Counted from the first letter of the stretch, positions 34,994 through 45,862 are shown. The stretch: DNA of 64,000 bases from Rossellomorea marisflavi (GCF_022170785.1 NZ_CP081870.1:1724001-1788000); one strand, 5' to 3'. Notes: generated by a model from the letters alone, not told the origin. Made by a program: numbers and translations.

Positions 34994-36205
34994 ATGTTCA
35001 AAAAAATATTGAAATCATACGACTACTCACTGATCGGGGTCTATCTGCTGTTGTGCATATTCGGCCTCGTGATGGTATACAGCTCCAGCATGGTCGTTGC
35101 TGTAGAAAAGTTCGGTATGGAAAGTGATTATTTCTATAAGAAGCAATTGCTGAATCTCGTCATCAGCTTTGTGGCTTTCCTGGCTGCAGCCTGGTTTCCT
35201 TACAAGGCGTTCAAAATCGGAAAGGTCCTGAAGACACTCATGCTTCTGGTCATCGCCCTTCTTATATCCGTTCACTTCTTCGGAAGCGTCGTCAATAACG
35301 CAAAAAGCTGGATCGACCTCGGAGTCATGAGGATTCAACCTTCCGAGTTCGCGAAGCTTGCCGTCATCATCTACCTTGGATCCGTCTATTCAAAGAAGCA
35401 GGCATACATAAATGATCTCAACAGAGGCTTGGCACCACCCCTTGTATTCCTTGGTTTCATCTGTTTCATCGTCTTCCTGGAGCCAGACTTCGGTACCGCG
35501 GCGATTATCTTCCTCATCGGTCTGATCGTGATACTTTGTTCCGGAATTAACCATAAGACGTTCTTCAAGCTAGCCGGGATGGCAGCTGCATTGGTAGTGA
35601 TCGTCTCACCGATCATCTACCTTGCCCGGGGACATATCTTCACAGAGGTAAGGATGAACAGGATCAATGCCTACCTTTCCCCGTTCCAGGATGCACAGGG
35701 GATCGGGTACCAGCTCGTCAATTCCTACCTTGCCATCGGATCGGGCGGGGTCAAGGGACTCGGTCTAGGCCAGAGCGTACAGAAGCTTGGATATATCCCC
35801 GAGCCTCAGACGGATTTCATCATGGCGATCATAGCCGAAGAGCTGGGCATCTTCGGGGTGACATTTGTCATCCTTGGACTTGCCTATATTGTCCTCAGGG
35901 GAATCTACATCGGAGTCAAATGCCAAGATCCTTTCGGCACGATGATCGCCATCGGGATTTCCAGCATGATCGGGATCCAGGCTTTCATCAATCTCGGAGG
36001 AGTATCAGGACTCATCCCGATTACAGGGGTCCCGCTACCATTCATCAGCTATGGAGGCTCATCTCTTCTCGTCCTGTCCCTTTCACTGGGCGTTTTGGTG
36101 AACGTCGCAATGTTCAATCGTTATGAAGAAAAATATAAAACAAAGAAGGAAAATGACATTCCTTCGGAGAATATGTCTAATAATCGGAATTTTTATAAGA
36201 TGTAA
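34994..36205 (+). CDS. ftsW: Peptidoglycan polymerase FtsW (SEDS family)
   Basis: A 403-residue SEDS glycosyltransferase of the divisome that polymerises septal peptidoglycan from lipid II with its partner penicillin-binding protein. Nine to ten hydrophobic helices are visible. Signature segments include MVYSSS near the N-terminus, WIDLGVMRIQPSEFAKLA, PQTDFIMAIIAEELG, and the C-terminal GVPLPFISYGGSSL. Synteny with ylaN and pycA makes it FtsW rather than the paralogues RodA or SpoVE. Confidence 0.95.
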   Translation: MFKKILKSYDYSLIGVYLLLCIFGLVMVYSSSMVVAVEKFGMESDYFYKKQLLNLVISFVAFLAAAWFPYKAFKIGKVLKTLMLLVIALLISVHFFGSVVNNAKSWIDLGVMRIQPSEFAKLAVIIYLGSVYSKKQAYINDLNRGLAPPLVFLGFICFIVFLEPDFGTAAIIFLIGLIVILCSGINHKTFFKLAGMAAALVVIVSPIIYLARGHIFTEVRMNRINAYLSPFQDAQGIGYQLVNSYLAIGSGGVKGLGLGQSVQKLGYIPEPQTDFIMAIIAEELGIFGVTFVILGLAYIVLRGIYIGVKCQDPFGTMIAIGISSMIGIQAFINLGGVSGLIPITGVPLPFISYGGSSLLVLSLSLGVLVNVAMFNRYEEKYKTKKENDIPSENMSNNRNFYKM

Positions 36206-36370
36206 ATGTAGAAAAATGCGGTTTTTCTCATTGAATGCCAATTCATTCATGCGTTGAACATGATTGCTTTGTCTAGGGTCTGCCCCCTAAGATACTTCTT
36301 TCGGGTCAGTCCTTTTTTCATAGAATGATAGATGAAGACATCAACCATGAAGAGCAAAAGGAGAGATTGT

Positions 36371-39300
36371 ATGAAGAAGATTCAAAAAGTATTAGTAGCC
36401 AACCGTGGAGAAATTGCCATCCGGGTCTTTCGGGCATGCACCGAGCTGAATATCCGCACTGTCGCTGTATACAGTAAAGAAGATTCGGGCTCTTACCATC
36501 GCTATAAAGCGGATGAAGCGTATCTTGTGGGGGAAGGGAAGAAGCCGATCGACGCCTACCTTGATATCGAGGATATCATCAGGATCGCCAAGACGGCAGA
36601 TGTCGATGCGATCCATCCCGGCTACGGGTTCTTATCCGAAAACATACATTTTGCCAGGAGATGCGAGGAAGAGGGCATCATCTTCGTCGGACCGCACACC
36701 AAACATCTTGATATGTTCGGTGACAAGGTCAAGGCCCGTCAGCAGGCAGTAGAAGCCAATATCCCCGTCATCCCGGGTACCGACGGACCTGTTCAGTCAC
36801 TCGAAGAAGTCATCAGCTTCGGTAAGGATAACGGATTCCCGATCATCATCAAAGCTTCCCTGGGCGGGGGCGGACGCGGAATGCGGATCGTACGGAATCT
36901 TGAAAGCCTGAAAGAGGCGTACGAGCGTGCTAAATCCGAAGCAAAAGCTGCCTTCGGTAACGATGAGATCTATGTTGAGAAATTCGTTGAAAAGCCTAAG
37001 CATATCGAAGTCCAGATCCTCGGGGATGAAGAAGGGAATATCGTCCATCTCTATGAGCGGGACTGCTCGATCCAAAGAAGGCACCAAAAGGTTGTCGAGG
37101 TGGCACCATCGGTTTCCCTAGGAGATGACCTCAGGGAAGAGATTTGTGAAGCAGCAGTAAGATTGATGAAAAACGTCGATTATGTAAATGCAGGGACGGT
37201 CGAGTTCCTCGTGTCAGACGGACGCTTTTATTTCATCGAGGTCAATCCACGGGTACAGGTCGAGCATACAATCACCGAAATGGTGACCGGCGTCGATATC
37301 GTCCAATCGCAGCTCCTCATTGCAGAAGGGCACCCGCTTCACGGAAACAAACTCGGCATCCCTGAACAAGAAGATGTGAGGACGAACGGATTTGCGATTC
37401 AATCCCGTGTGACAACCGAGGATCCTTTGAATCAATTCATGCCTGATACAGGTAAGATCATGGCCTACCGTTCTGGAGGAGGATTCGGGGTAAGACTCGA
37501 TGCAGGGAACGGCTTCCAGGGTGCTGTCATCACCCCATATTATGATTCTCTCCTTGTAAAGCTTTCAACGTGGGCCCTCACGTTCGAGCAGGCCGCGAGC
37601 AAAATGGTGAGGAACCTCCAGGAATTCAGGATCAGGGGAATCAAGACCAATATCCCGTTCCTTGAAAATGTCGTGAAACACGAAAAATTTGTGACGGGGA
37701 AGTATGATACCTCATTCATCGATACAACGCCTGAACTCTTCCTCTTCCCGAAACGGAAGGATAGGGGTACGAAAATGCTCACCTACATCGGGAATGTCAC
37801 GATCAATGGGTTCCCAGGTGTAGAGAAAAGGAAAAAACCGGTTTTCGCAAAACCGCGTATTCCTTCCTTGCAAAATCCGGTAGCTGAACCGGCAAGGGGG
37901 ACGAAACAAATCCTTGATGAAAAAGGGGCAGATGGCCTTGTCGAGTGGGTGAAGGAGCAGAAGTCGGTCCTCCTTACCGACACAACCTTCCGTGATGCCC
38001 ATCAATCGCTTCTCGCGACCCGCGTGAGGACGACCGACCTGAAGGCCATTGCGGAGCCGACGGCAGAATTGCTGCCCGATCTCTTCTCCTATGAAATGTG
38101 GGGAGGAGCCACCTTTGATGTTGCGTATCGATTCTTGAAGGAAGATCCATGGGACAGGCTCCTGACTTTGAGGGAGCGGATTCCGAATGTCCTCTTCCAG
38201 ATGCTACTCAGGGCGTCCAACGCAGTAGGCTACAAAAACTATCCGGATAATGTCATCCGTGAGTTCGTGGAAAAATCATCATATGCAGGTATCGATGTGT
38301 TCAGGATCTTTGACAGTCTCAACTGGGTGAAAGGAATGGAAGTCGCCATCGATGCGGTGCGCCAGAGCGGAAAGATCGCAGAAGCAGCCATCTGTTACAC
38401 AGGGGACATTGAAGACGAAACGCGTGCAAAATATAATATCGATTATTACAAAGAGATCGCCAGGGAATTGGAAGCAAGCGGGGCCCATATGCTGGCAATC
38501 AAAGATATGGCTGGTCTCCTCAAGCCTCAGTCAGCATATCGTCTGATTTCTGAGCTTAAGAGCACCGTTGACTTGCCGATCCACCTCCATACTCATGACA
38601 CAAGCGGGAATGGGATCTATACGTATGCAAAAGCCGTTGAAGCAGGAGTGGACATCGTCGATACAGCTCTCAGTACAATGTCCGGACTGACCTCCCAGCC
38701 TAGTGCCAACACACTCTATTACGCGTTGAAGGGGACGGAGCGGGAGCCGAAGGTAGACATCAAATCCCTCGAGAACCTATCTCATTATTGGGAGGATGTT
38801 CGTAAGTATTACACAGACTTCGAAAGCGGGATGATGTCGCCTCATTCGGAAGTGTATAAGCATGAAATGCCGGGAGGACAATACAGCAATTTGCAGCAGC
38901 AGGCGAAGGCTGTCGGACTCGGCGATCGCTGGGAGGAAGTAAAGGACATGTACGCGAGGGTAAATCAGCTCTTTGGCGATATCGTCAAAGTGACCCCGTC
39001 TTCTAAAGTGGTGGGGGATATGGCCCTCTTCATGGTACAGAATGAATTGGACGAGGAGACGGTACTGGAAAGAGGGGAAAAGATCGATTTCCCTGACTCA
39101 GTCATCGAACTGTTCGAAGGCTACCTAGGTCAGCCTCACGGAGGCTTCCCAGAAGACCTTCAGCGAGTCATCCTCAAAGGCCGTACACCGATTACTGTCC
39201 GTCCGGGGGAACTTCTGGATGACGTGGACTTCAACGCTTTGAAAGAGAAACTATTTGAAGACCTTAAACGTCAGGTGACGAGTTTTGACGCTCTAGGGTA

Positions 39301-39814
39301 TGCTCTTTATCCTAAAGTCTTTATGGAATATGCCAGTATGGTGGATCAATTCGGAGATATTTCCGTACTCGATACGCCGACCTTCCTTTTCGGCATGAGG
39401 CTTGGTGAGGAAATCGAAGTCGAGATTGAAACAGGGAAGACGCTTATTGTCAAATTGGTCTCAATCGGACAAGCTCAGGCGGATGGTACAAGGGTCGTTT
39501 ATTTTGAATTGAACGGTCAGCCGCGTGAAGTGGTGATCAGGGACGAAAGCATTAAATCCACCGTTGCCGTCAAAATGAAGGCCGATCCTAAAAAAGAATC
39601 ACATCTCGGTGCATCCATGCCGGGAACCGTCATCAAAGTTGTTTCTGAAAAAGGGGAAAAGGTCCAAAAAGGAGATCACCTCATGATTACAGAAGCGATG
39701 AAGATGGAAACGACGGTTCAAGCCCCGTTTGCGGGAACAGTGAAAGAAATCTATGTTTCAAACGGGGATGCCATTTCCCCTGGGGATCTATTGATCGAAG
39801 TAGAGAAATCCTGA
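36371..39814 (+). CDS. pycA: Pyruvate carboxylase
   Basis: Biotin enzyme that refills the TCA cycle by carboxylating pyruvate to oxaloacetate. At 1147 residues it is full length. Biotin carboxylase is N-terminal (KVLVANRGEIAIRVFRA, ATP-grasp loop KASLGGGGRGMR); the carboxyltransferase barrel starts at LLTDTTFRDAHQSLLATRVR; a tetramerisation region and biotin carrier follow, with biotin lysine 1111 in EAMKMETT. I start at 36371, which has AAGGAGAG upstream and gives the usual MKKIQKVLVANRG. The gap 36206-36370 holds a short AGAAAAA/TTTTTCT hairpin near 36211 but no gene. Confidence 0.98.
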   Translation: MKKIQKVLVANRGEIAIRVFRACTELNIRTVAVYSKEDSGSYHRYKADEAYLVGEGKKPIDAYLDIEDIIRIAKTADVDAIHPGYGFLSENIHFARRCEEEGIIFVGPHTKHLDMFGDKVKARQQAVEANIPVIPGTDGPVQSLEEVISFGKDNGFPIIIKASLGGGGRGMRIVRNLESLKEAYERAKSEAKAAFGNDEIYVEKFVEKPKHIEVQILGDEEGNIVHLYERDCSIQRRHQKVVEVAPSVSLGDDLREEICEAAVRLMKNVDYVNAGTVEFLVSDGRFYFIEVNPRVQVEHTITEMVTGVDIVQSQLLIAEGHPLHGNKLGIPEQEDVRTNGFAIQSRVTTEDPLNQFMPDTGKIMAYRSGGGFGVRLDAGNGFQGAVITPYYDSLLVKLSTWALTFEQAASKMVRNLQEFRIRGIKTNIPFLENVVKHEKFVTGKYDTSFIDTTPELFLFPKRKDRGTKMLTYIGNVTINGFPGVEKRKKPVFAKPRIPSLQNPVAEPARGTKQILDEKGADGLVEWVKEQKSVLLTDTTFRDAHQSLLATRVRTTDLKAIAEPTAELLPDLFSYEMWGGATFDVAYRFLKEDPWDRLLTLRERIPNVLFQMLLRASNAVGYKNYPDNVIREFVEKSSYAGIDVFRIFDSLNWVKGMEVAIDAVRQSGKIAEAAICYTGDIEDETRAKYNIDYYKEIARELEASGAHMLAIKDMAGLLKPQSAYRLISELKSTVDLPIHLHTHDTSGNGIYTYAKAVEAGVDIVDTALSTMSGLTSQPSANTLYYALKGTEREPKVDIKSLENLSHYWEDVRKYYTDFESGMMSPHSEVYKHEMPGGQYSNLQQQAKAVGLGDRWEEVKDMYARVNQLFGDIVKVTPSSKVVGDMALFMVQNELDEETVLERGEKIDFPDSVIELFEGYLGQPHGGFPEDLQRVILKGRTPITVRPGELLDDVDFNALKEKLFEDLKRQVTSFDALGYALYPKVFMEYASMVDQFGDISVLDTPTFLFGMRLGEEIEVEIETGKTLIVKLVSIGQAQADGTRVVYFELNGQPREVVIRDESIKSTVAVKMKADPKKESHLGASMPGTVIKVVSEKGEKVQKGDHLMITEAMKMETTVQAPFAGTVKEIYVSNGDAISPGDLLIEVEKS

Positions 39815-39818
39815 TAAC

Positions 39819-39857
39819 AAAAAAGATTCCGGTCCATGGAGGACCGGAATCTTTTTT
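39819..39857. terminator. Bidirectional terminator between pycA and ctaA
   Basis: AAAAAAGATTCCGGTCC pairs perfectly with GGACCGGAATCTTTTTT (5-nt loop) between convergent genes. Confidence 0.93.
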
Positions 39858-39862
39858 GTTTT

Positions 39863-40768
39863 TTATTGACGTTTCTTGCTTCTCGACCCAAGCATGATCA
39901 AGTAGCAGAGAAGTCCGAACAAGCAGGAGATGATGAGGGCGTGCAGGAGGGCAACTGCCAGGTTCAATCTGGTCAGAACGACCAGCGCCCCTGTCGTAGC
40001 CTGCAGGGTCACGAGGATCAAGGCGATGATCCATCCCCAGTATACTACCTTTTGCTGTTTGTATTTCTTAACTGCCAAGACTGTGACGTATGCAATCCAG
40101 ACAAACACGAGGGCGGCAGCAGTACGATGCCCCATTTGAATCCACTCGTACATATTTGTCGGGAGTCCGATGCTTGAATTCACACAGAACGGCCAATCCT
40201 TACATACGAGGCTTGATTCAGTGTGTCGGACGAGTGCTCCGGTGTAGACGACCATATACGTATAGATCGTCACCCCGATTGTGTGCCATCTCATCCGCTT
40301 ATCGATAATTACCTTGTCTGCTTCGAACTTTTGATCAACTTCGAAAATCAGGAGGGTCAAGAGTAATACGGAAGCGAATGAAATGAGTGATATGCCGAAG
40401 TGGATGGCTAGGACAAAATCAGATTGTCCCCATTTAACCGCCGCAGCGCCGATCAATCCTTGAAGGACAAGGAAGAAAAAGGAGAGGATCGCCAAAAACT
40501 TCGTTTCACGCTTATGGCCGATCGCCTTCCACGACCAGATAGAGAGGGCCAGTAGCAGGAGTCCGACTCCGCCGGAAACAACCCTGTGCGCAAGCTCGAT
40601 GACGAGCTCGATGGTGATATTATCAGGAATCAATTGTCCGTGGCATAGGGGCCAGGAACGACCGCAGCCCATTCCGGAGCCGGTTTTCGTTACGAGTGCA
40701 CCGCCCAGTAGGACAAATAACATACCAAGACTTGTAAGAACAGCAAGCCATTTTAAACCTTTATGCAA
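39863..40768 (-). CDS. ctaA: Haem A synthase
   Basis: Converts haem O to haem A for the aa3/caa3 oxidases; an eight-helix membrane protein of 301 residues. Conserved features are [16 protein letters not shown] with WPLCHG (the extracellular cysteine loop), the haem-ligand histidine in ELAHR, the second loop with C...C between [14 protein letters not shown], and MGHRTAA. I choose the TTG at 40768, which has AAGGTG six bases away and gives [12 protein letters not shown], aligned with B. subtilis CtaA. It is divergent from ctaB, as in B. subtilis. Confidence 0.95.
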   Translation of the reverse strand: MHKGLKWLAVLTSLGMLFVLLGGALVTKTGSGMGCGRSWPLCHGQLIPDNITIELVIELAHRVVSGGVGLLLLALSIWSWKAIGHKRETKFLAILSFFFLVLQGLIGAAAVKWGQSDFVLAIHFGISLISFASVLLLTLLIFEVDQKFEADKVIIDKRMRWHTIGVTIYTYMVVYTGALVRHTESSLVCKDWPFCVNSSIGLPTNMYEWIQMGHRTAAALVFVWIAYVTVLAVKKYKQQKVVYWGWIIALILVTLQATTGALVVLTRLNLAVALLHALIISCLFGLLCYLIMLGSRSKKRQ

Positions 40769-40993
40769 ATTCTTCACCTTCTTAACTGATAGAATGCACA
40801 TATGATCAGTATTGTAGTAAAATATATGCCTCTTCGATGATACCGGACCAGGCGTGAAAACTCAATAAATAAGATGTTACAGAATTTCGAGCAATTATCG
40901 ACATTTTTCCAACGAACGCCGATTAAGTCTTTACATGCAGAAAGAGTGGAAAACCGGTAGTAGTTTTATCCTAATTGCTAGAATATTAAAATC

Positions 40994-41007
40994 TGTAAGC
41001 GCTTATC
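40994..41007. promoter_or_regulatory. Candidate cre site (CcpA) between ctaA and ctaB
   Basis: TGTAAGCGCTTATC contains the perfect palindrome TAAGCGCTTA and fits the cre consensus TGWAARCGYTWNCW except at one position. Catabolite control of the cta genes through CcpA is known in B. subtilis. The remaining 480-bp gap also has a small CGTCT...AGACG hairpin (41131-41148) before a T-run, and a GC-rich patch near 41205-41222 ahead of the ctaB ribosome site. Confidence 0.65.
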
Positions 41008-41248
41008 ATATATTTATGGTATGATTGTCAAAGACCCGTCCTAACTTATTTTCTTCACAATTTCTTCACATTATTGGATAAATATCTTCCAAAAACGGAA
41101 ATATATATGGTTTAATATTATATTGATAGCGTCTTTACGGTTAGACGAGTCGGTTTTTGTAAACGATTTAATTGTAGGAATATGTCAAACATATCCTTTG
41201 CTATGGCGGTCGGGACCCGGCCCTCATGCGTTGGGGAGGAGGAAGTAG

Positions 41249-42157
41249 ATGAGCAACAGTCGAACGATGACCGATGCCATGGGGGAGACTGCGTCCTCAG
41301 CATGGAAGGATTTCCTTTCATTGATTAAAATTGGGATCGTCAATTCCAATCTGATTACCACCTTTACCGGGATGTGGCTCGCCTTTTACTTTTCAGGTGC
41401 CCATTTTCTTCAATCCTTGGATGTCATTTTCCTCACGCTGGTCGGTTCATCCTTCATCATTGCCGGTTCCTGTGCAGTGAATAATGTGTACGACCGGGAT
41501 ATCGATCACGTGATGGACCGTACAAAGGGGAGGCCCACCGTTACAGGTAAGATCCACTCCGGTAAAGCTCTCGCCATCGGACTGTTCATGATCTTACTCG
41601 GCACCATCATGTTATTCATGACGACCATCACAGCAGGTGTCATCGGTCTCATAGGGGTCATCTGCTACGTCCTCCTCTATACGATGTGGTCGAAGAGGAG
41701 ATATGTCAGTAACACCATTGTGGGCAGTATCTCCGGTGCGGTTCCCCCGTTAATCGGGTGGGCAGCGGTGGACGGAGGCTTGAGTACGACAGCATGGGTG
41801 CTTTTCCTCCTCATGTTCATCTGGCAACCTCCGCATTTTTATGCACTCGCCATGAAACGGGTTGAAGAATACCGAGCAGCCAATATCCCGATGCTTCCCG
41901 TAGTCAAAGGCTTTAAAGTGACGAAACATCACATCGTCTGGTGGGTGGCGGCCCTTCTTCCGCTTCCATTCTTCCTGCTCGACCTTGGTCTTCCGTTCTT
42001 TATCCTTGCGACGGCATTCAATATCGGGTGGCTTGCCCTCGGACTTGCAGGCTATAAGATGAAGGATGAAATCAAATGGTCGCGCCTTATGTTTGTTTAT
42101 TCTCTGAACTACCTGACCATCTTGTTTGTAGCGATGGTGATTGTCACCGTCGTTTAA
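41249..42157 (+). CDS. ctaB: Protohaem IX farnesyltransferase (haem O synthase)
   Basis: UbiA-family prenyltransferase that adds farnesyl to haem B, giving haem O for CtaA. It is 302 residues with about nine helices. The first aspartate-rich motif is [15 protein letters not shown], and the second region includes [26 protein letters not shown] precedes the ATG. It is the first gene of the ctaBCDEFG cluster, and its long leader suggests transcriptional control upstream. Confidence 0.96.
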   Translation: MSNSRTMTDAMGETASSAWKDFLSLIKIGIVNSNLITTFTGMWLAFYFSGAHFLQSLDVIFLTLVGSSFIIAGSCAVNNVYDRDIDHVMDRTKGRPTVTGKIHSGKALAIGLFMILLGTIMLFMTTITAGVIGLIGVICYVLLYTMWSKRRYVSNTIVGSISGAVPPLIGWAAVDGGLSTTAWVLFLLMFIWQPPHFYALAMKRVEEYRAANIPMLPVVKGFKVTKHHIVWWVAALLPLPFFLLDLGLPFFILATAFNIGWLALGLAGYKMKDEIKWSRLMFVYSLNYLTILFVAMVIVTVV

Positions 42158-42255
42158 CATAGGAATTCTTTCTTAAAAGAAATCCAAATAGATCTTTTTT
42201 TAAGTCCTTGTTTTACTCAAGAGTCTATTTTACGAAAGAGGGGTTTGATTAAGCT

Positions 42256-43332
42256 ATGAAAGCAAGGCTATCCAAGTGGCGTCTATTCACGATCCTCGCG
42301 ATGGTGGCGCTCGTCCTTTCAGGTTGCGGGGAACCGTTCCTATCCACTTTACAGCCTGCGGGTGAAGTAGCGCAGGACCAATACGATCTTATGATCCTGT
42401 CCACGTTGATCATGGTTCTCGTCATCATTGTGGTCGTCATCGTCTACATGATCGCCATCATCCGTTTTCGCAGGAAAAAAGGGGACAAAACGATTCCTAA
42501 GCAGGTTGAAGGGAGTCACACACTCGAAATCATCTGGACGGTCATTCCGATCATCCTTCTTTTGATCCTGGCCGTACCGACCGTTACATCCACGTTCAAA
42601 CTTGCTGATACAAAGGCGATGGACAAAAAGGATGCAGACGGGAACAGAGAAGCACTCGTAATCAATGTCCGTGCCAATCTGTACTGGTGGGAATTCGAGT
42701 ATCCGGATGAGAAGATCATCACCTCACAGGATCTCGTTGTACCGACCGATCAAAGGGTTTACTTCAATGTAACAGCTTCTGACGTGAAGCATTCGTTCTG
42801 GATTCCGGCAGCAGGCGGAAAGATCGATACGAACGTGGATAACGTCAATAAGTTCTTCCTTCAATTCGATGGGGAAAAAGCGAAGGAAGCAGAAGGGCTC
42901 TTCTACGGGAAATGTGCAGAGCTTTGTGGACCGTCCCATGCATTGATGGACTTCAAGGTTAAAGCGCTTCCGCAGGAGGAATACACTGCCTGGGTTGAAG
43001 ATATGAAAAATGCAGGAGAACCGGAGCCTTCCTCGGACCTTGCAAAAGAAGGACAAGAGATCTTCAACAACAAATGTCTTGCCTGTCACGCTGTTTCACC
43101 ACAGGACGGTCGACCGGAGCAGGCCCGGACAGCACCTAACCTTGCCACATTCGGTGAACGTAACAGAATCGCCGGAGTCTTGGATCACAATGAAGAAGAG
43201 CTGAAAAACTGGCTCAGCGATCCGGACCAATACAAGCCTGGTAATAAGATGACAGGTACATACGGCAAATTGACCGATGATGAGATGGATGCACTTGCAG
43301 AATATCTCATGGGTCTGAAGGTACAAGATTAA
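42256..43332 (+). CDS. ctaC: Cytochrome caa3 oxidase subunit II with fused cytochrome c domain
   Basis: Electron-entry subunit of caa3 oxidase, 358 residues. The signal peptide ends in lipobox LVLSGC (Cys24), so it is a lipoprotein; two membrane helices follow. The CuA site is complete in CAELCGPSHALM (two cysteines, histidine, methionine). The C-terminal domain carries haem-binding CLACH with an axial methionine near NKMTGTYG. This fusion defines a cytochrome c oxidase, not a quinol oxidase. AGAGGGG precedes the ATG. Confidence 0.97.
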   Translation: MKARLSKWRLFTILAMVALVLSGCGEPFLSTLQPAGEVAQDQYDLMILSTLIMVLVIIVVVIVYMIAIIRFRRKKGDKTIPKQVEGSHTLEIIWTVIPIILLLILAVPTVTSTFKLADTKAMDKKDADGNREALVINVRANLYWWEFEYPDEKIITSQDLVVPTDQRVYFNVTASDVKHSFWIPAAGGKIDTNVDNVNKFFLQFDGEKAKEAEGLFYGKCAELCGPSHALMDFKVKALPQEEYTAWVEDMKNAGEPEPSSDLAKEGQEIFNNKCLACHAVSPQDGRPEQARTAPNLATFGERNRIAGVLDHNEEELKNWLSDPDQYKPGNKMTGTYGKLTDDEMDALAEYLMGLKVQD

Positions 43333-43361
43333 AGGGGAAAGAGTAAAAGGGAGGTTTAATC

Positions 43362-45233
43362 GTGAGTAGCTACGCACAGAAAAAAGGCTTCGGCGCGACT
43401 CTTTGGGATTACCTGACAACAGTTGATCACAAGAAGATCGCCATCCTTTACCTCGCGGCAGGGGGATTCTTCTTCCTTGTCGGTGGTTTGGAAGCCCTTA
43501 TCATACGTATACAGCTGGCGGTACCGAATAATGATTTCGTGAGCGCCGGTTTGTACAACGAAGTATTGACCATGCATGGTACGACCATGATTTTCTTGGC
43601 GGCCATGCCACTGATTTTTGCATTCATGAATGCAGTCGTCCCGCTCCAGATCGGCGCGCGTGATGTAGCATTCCCATTCCTGAACTCATTGGGCTTCTGG
43701 CTGTTCTTTGCCGGAGGGGTGTTCCTGAACATGTCCTGGTTCCTGGGCGGTGCTCCTGATGCAGGGTGGACGTCTTATGCGTCCTTATCACTAAACTCAC
43801 CTGGACATGGGATCGACTTCTATGTCCTCGGGCTTCAAATCTCCGGGGCTGGTACGCTGATCGGGGGGATCAACTTCCTCGTCACCATCATCAATATGAG
43901 GGCTCCTGGAATGACCTATATGCGTATGCCATTGTTCACATGGACCGTATTCGTCACATCCGCTCTCATCTTGTTCGCATTCCCGGCTTTGACAGTGGGA
44001 TTATTCCTGATGTTATTCGACCGCATGTTCGGTTCTAACTTCTTCGTTGTCGCCAATGGTGGTAACACGATCATCTGGGAGCATTTCTTCTGGATATTCG
44101 GACATCCTGAAGTATATATCCTTGTGCTTCCGGCATTCGGAATATTCTCGGAAATCATTCCTCACTTCTCGAGGAAGCGGCTATTTGGATACTCATCCAT
44201 GGTCTTTGCCACGGTATTGATCGGATTCCTCGGCTTCATGGTATGGGCCCATCATATGTTCACAGTCGGACTAGGCCCGATCGCAAACGCCATCTTCGCC
44301 GTTGCCACCATGGCCATCGCGGTACCGACGGGGATCAAGATCTTCAACTGGCTCCTCACGATGTGGGGCGGCAGTCTCAGTTTTACGACTCCGATGCTTT
44401 ATGCGGTCGCCTTCATCCCGACTTTCGTAGCGGGTGGGGTAACCGGGATCATGAACGCATCTGCGACAGCAGATTATCAGTTCCATGATACGTATTTCGT
44501 CGTTGCCCATTTCCACTATGTCATCGTAGGGGGAGTCGTATTCGCACTTCTTGCCGGAACGCACTACTACTGGCCGAAAATCTTTGGAACCATGCTGAAT
44601 GACTTCTTGGGCAAGATCACGTTCTGGTTGTTCTTTATCGGTTTCCATCTTACGTTCTTCATCCAGCATTTCCTTGGGTTGATGGGAATGCCACGTCGTA
44701 TCTGGAAGTTCCTTCCTGGTCAAGGTCTTGACAATGGAAATCTGGTATCTTCCATCGGAGCAGGATTCATGGGCGTAGCCGTCATCTTCCTGCTGATCAA
44801 TATCATCTCTACACAGGTGAAAGGTGTCCGGGTCGGCAATGATCCATGGGGCGACGGACGTACCATCGAATGGGCCATTCCTTCACCGCCGCCATTCTAC
44901 AACTTCAAACAGACACCGCTTATCCGTGGGTTGGATGCGTACTGGCTGGAGAAGATGGAGGGGAAAGACGGATTGACACCTGCGGAACCAATCGGTGATA
45001 TCCATATGCCGAATAATTCCATCATCCCGCTTATCGTCTCACTCGGTCTGTTCATTGCGGCTTTCGGTGCCATGTATCATGTGGATGATAAAGCATGGGC
45101 TCTTCCTGTCCTCATCATCGGCATGCTGATCACACTCGGAGCGATGTTCTTCCGTTCGGTTCTGGATGATCATGGGTACCACGTCCATAAGGAAGATCTG
45201 CTTGATGACGATGATAAAGGGGGTAAGGCATAA
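43362..45233 (+). CDS. ctaD: Cytochrome caa3 oxidase subunit I
   Basis: Catalytic subunit with haem a, haem a3 and CuB, 623 residues and twelve or more helices. Metal ligands appear in HGTTMIF (haem a), GHPEVYIL (CuB histidine and the cross-linked tyrosine), HHMFTVGL (two CuB histidines) and HDTYFVVAHFHYV (haem a3 and haem a). The GTG start has GGGAGG at normal distance. The gene overlaps ctaE by one base (TAATG). Confidence 0.97.
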   Translation: MSSYAQKKGFGATLWDYLTTVDHKKIAILYLAAGGFFFLVGGLEALIIRIQLAVPNNDFVSAGLYNEVLTMHGTTMIFLAAMPLIFAFMNAVVPLQIGARDVAFPFLNSLGFWLFFAGGVFLNMSWFLGGAPDAGWTSYASLSLNSPGHGIDFYVLGLQISGAGTLIGGINFLVTIINMRAPGMTYMRMPLFTWTVFVTSALILFAFPALTVGLFLMLFDRMFGSNFFVVANGGNTIIWEHFFWIFGHPEVYILVLPAFGIFSEIIPHFSRKRLFGYSSMVFATVLIGFLGFMVWAHHMFTVGLGPIANAIFAVATMAIAVPTGIKIFNWLLTMWGGSLSFTTPMLYAVAFIPTFVAGGVTGIMNASATADYQFHDTYFVVAHFHYVIVGGVVFALLAGTHYYWPKIFGTMLNDFLGKITFWLFFIGFHLTFFIQHFLGLMGMPRRIWKFLPGQGLDNGNLVSSIGAGFMGVAVIFLLINIISTQVKGVRVGNDPWGDGRTIEWAIPSPPPFYNFKQTPLIRGLDAYWLEKMEGKDGLTPAEPIGDIHMPNNSIIPLIVSLGLFIAAFGAMYHVDDKAWALPVLIIGMLITLGAMFFRSVLDDHGYHVHKEDLLDDDDKGGKA

Positions 45234-45862
45234 TGCATGCAGATGAAAAATTCACGCCTAAGACCTGGCCGGCCTCCCCTGAGAAGGCCACCCTTGAAGG
45301 AAAGAATAAATTTATGGGCTTCTGGTTTTTCCTTGGTGGGGAAACCGTCCTGTTCGGCTCATTGTTTGCCACATATTTGGCACTGAAGGATAAAGTACCA
45401 AGTGACAGTCATGCGCTGGCAAAGGATATATTCGATCTGCCGCTGGCATTCCTTGCTACGATGCTCCTTTTGGTCAGCTCACTGACAAGCGTTTATGCCA
45501 TGTACCACATGAAGAACTACAACGTTAAGAGGATGCAGGCCTGGTTATTGATTACAGTCTTGCTTGGAGCAGCATTCCTTGCACTGGAAATCTATGAGTT
45601 CAATCATTATGTACATGAATATGGCCACACCTTTACTAGTTCTGCTTTCGGTTCTTCTTTCTACACCCTTGTAGGCTTCCATGGAGCTCACGTGGCCTTC
45701 GGTCTTCTTTGGATCGTCACGCTCATGCTCAGGAATGCTAAAAGGGGATTGAACCTTTACAACGCTCCGAAATTCTATCTAGCGTCACTCTATTGGCATT
45801 TTATCGACGTTGTTTGGGTATTTATCTTTACAGTAGTATATTTAATGGGAATGGTGGGATAA
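45233..45862 (+). CDS. ctaE: Cytochrome caa3 oxidase subunit III
   Basis: A 209-residue, five-helix subunit III typical of bacterial oxidases. It has GFWFFLGGETVLFGSLFATYLAL near the start and GFHGAHVAFGLLWI in the middle. It has no cofactor but supports proton uptake and stability of subunit I. Its ATG shares a base with the ctaD stop, so translation is coupled; ctaF begins 4 bases after its end. Confidence 0.96.
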   Translation: MHADEKFTPKTWPASPEKATLEGKNKFMGFWFFLGGETVLFGSLFATYLALKDKVPSDSHALAKDIFDLPLAFLATMLLLVSSLTSVYAMYHMKNYNVKRMQAWLLITVLLGAAFLALEIYEFNHYVHEYGHTFTSSAFGSSFYTLVGFHGAHVAFGLLWIVTLMLRNAKRGLNLYNAPKFYLASLYWHFIDVVWVFIFTVVYLMGMVG

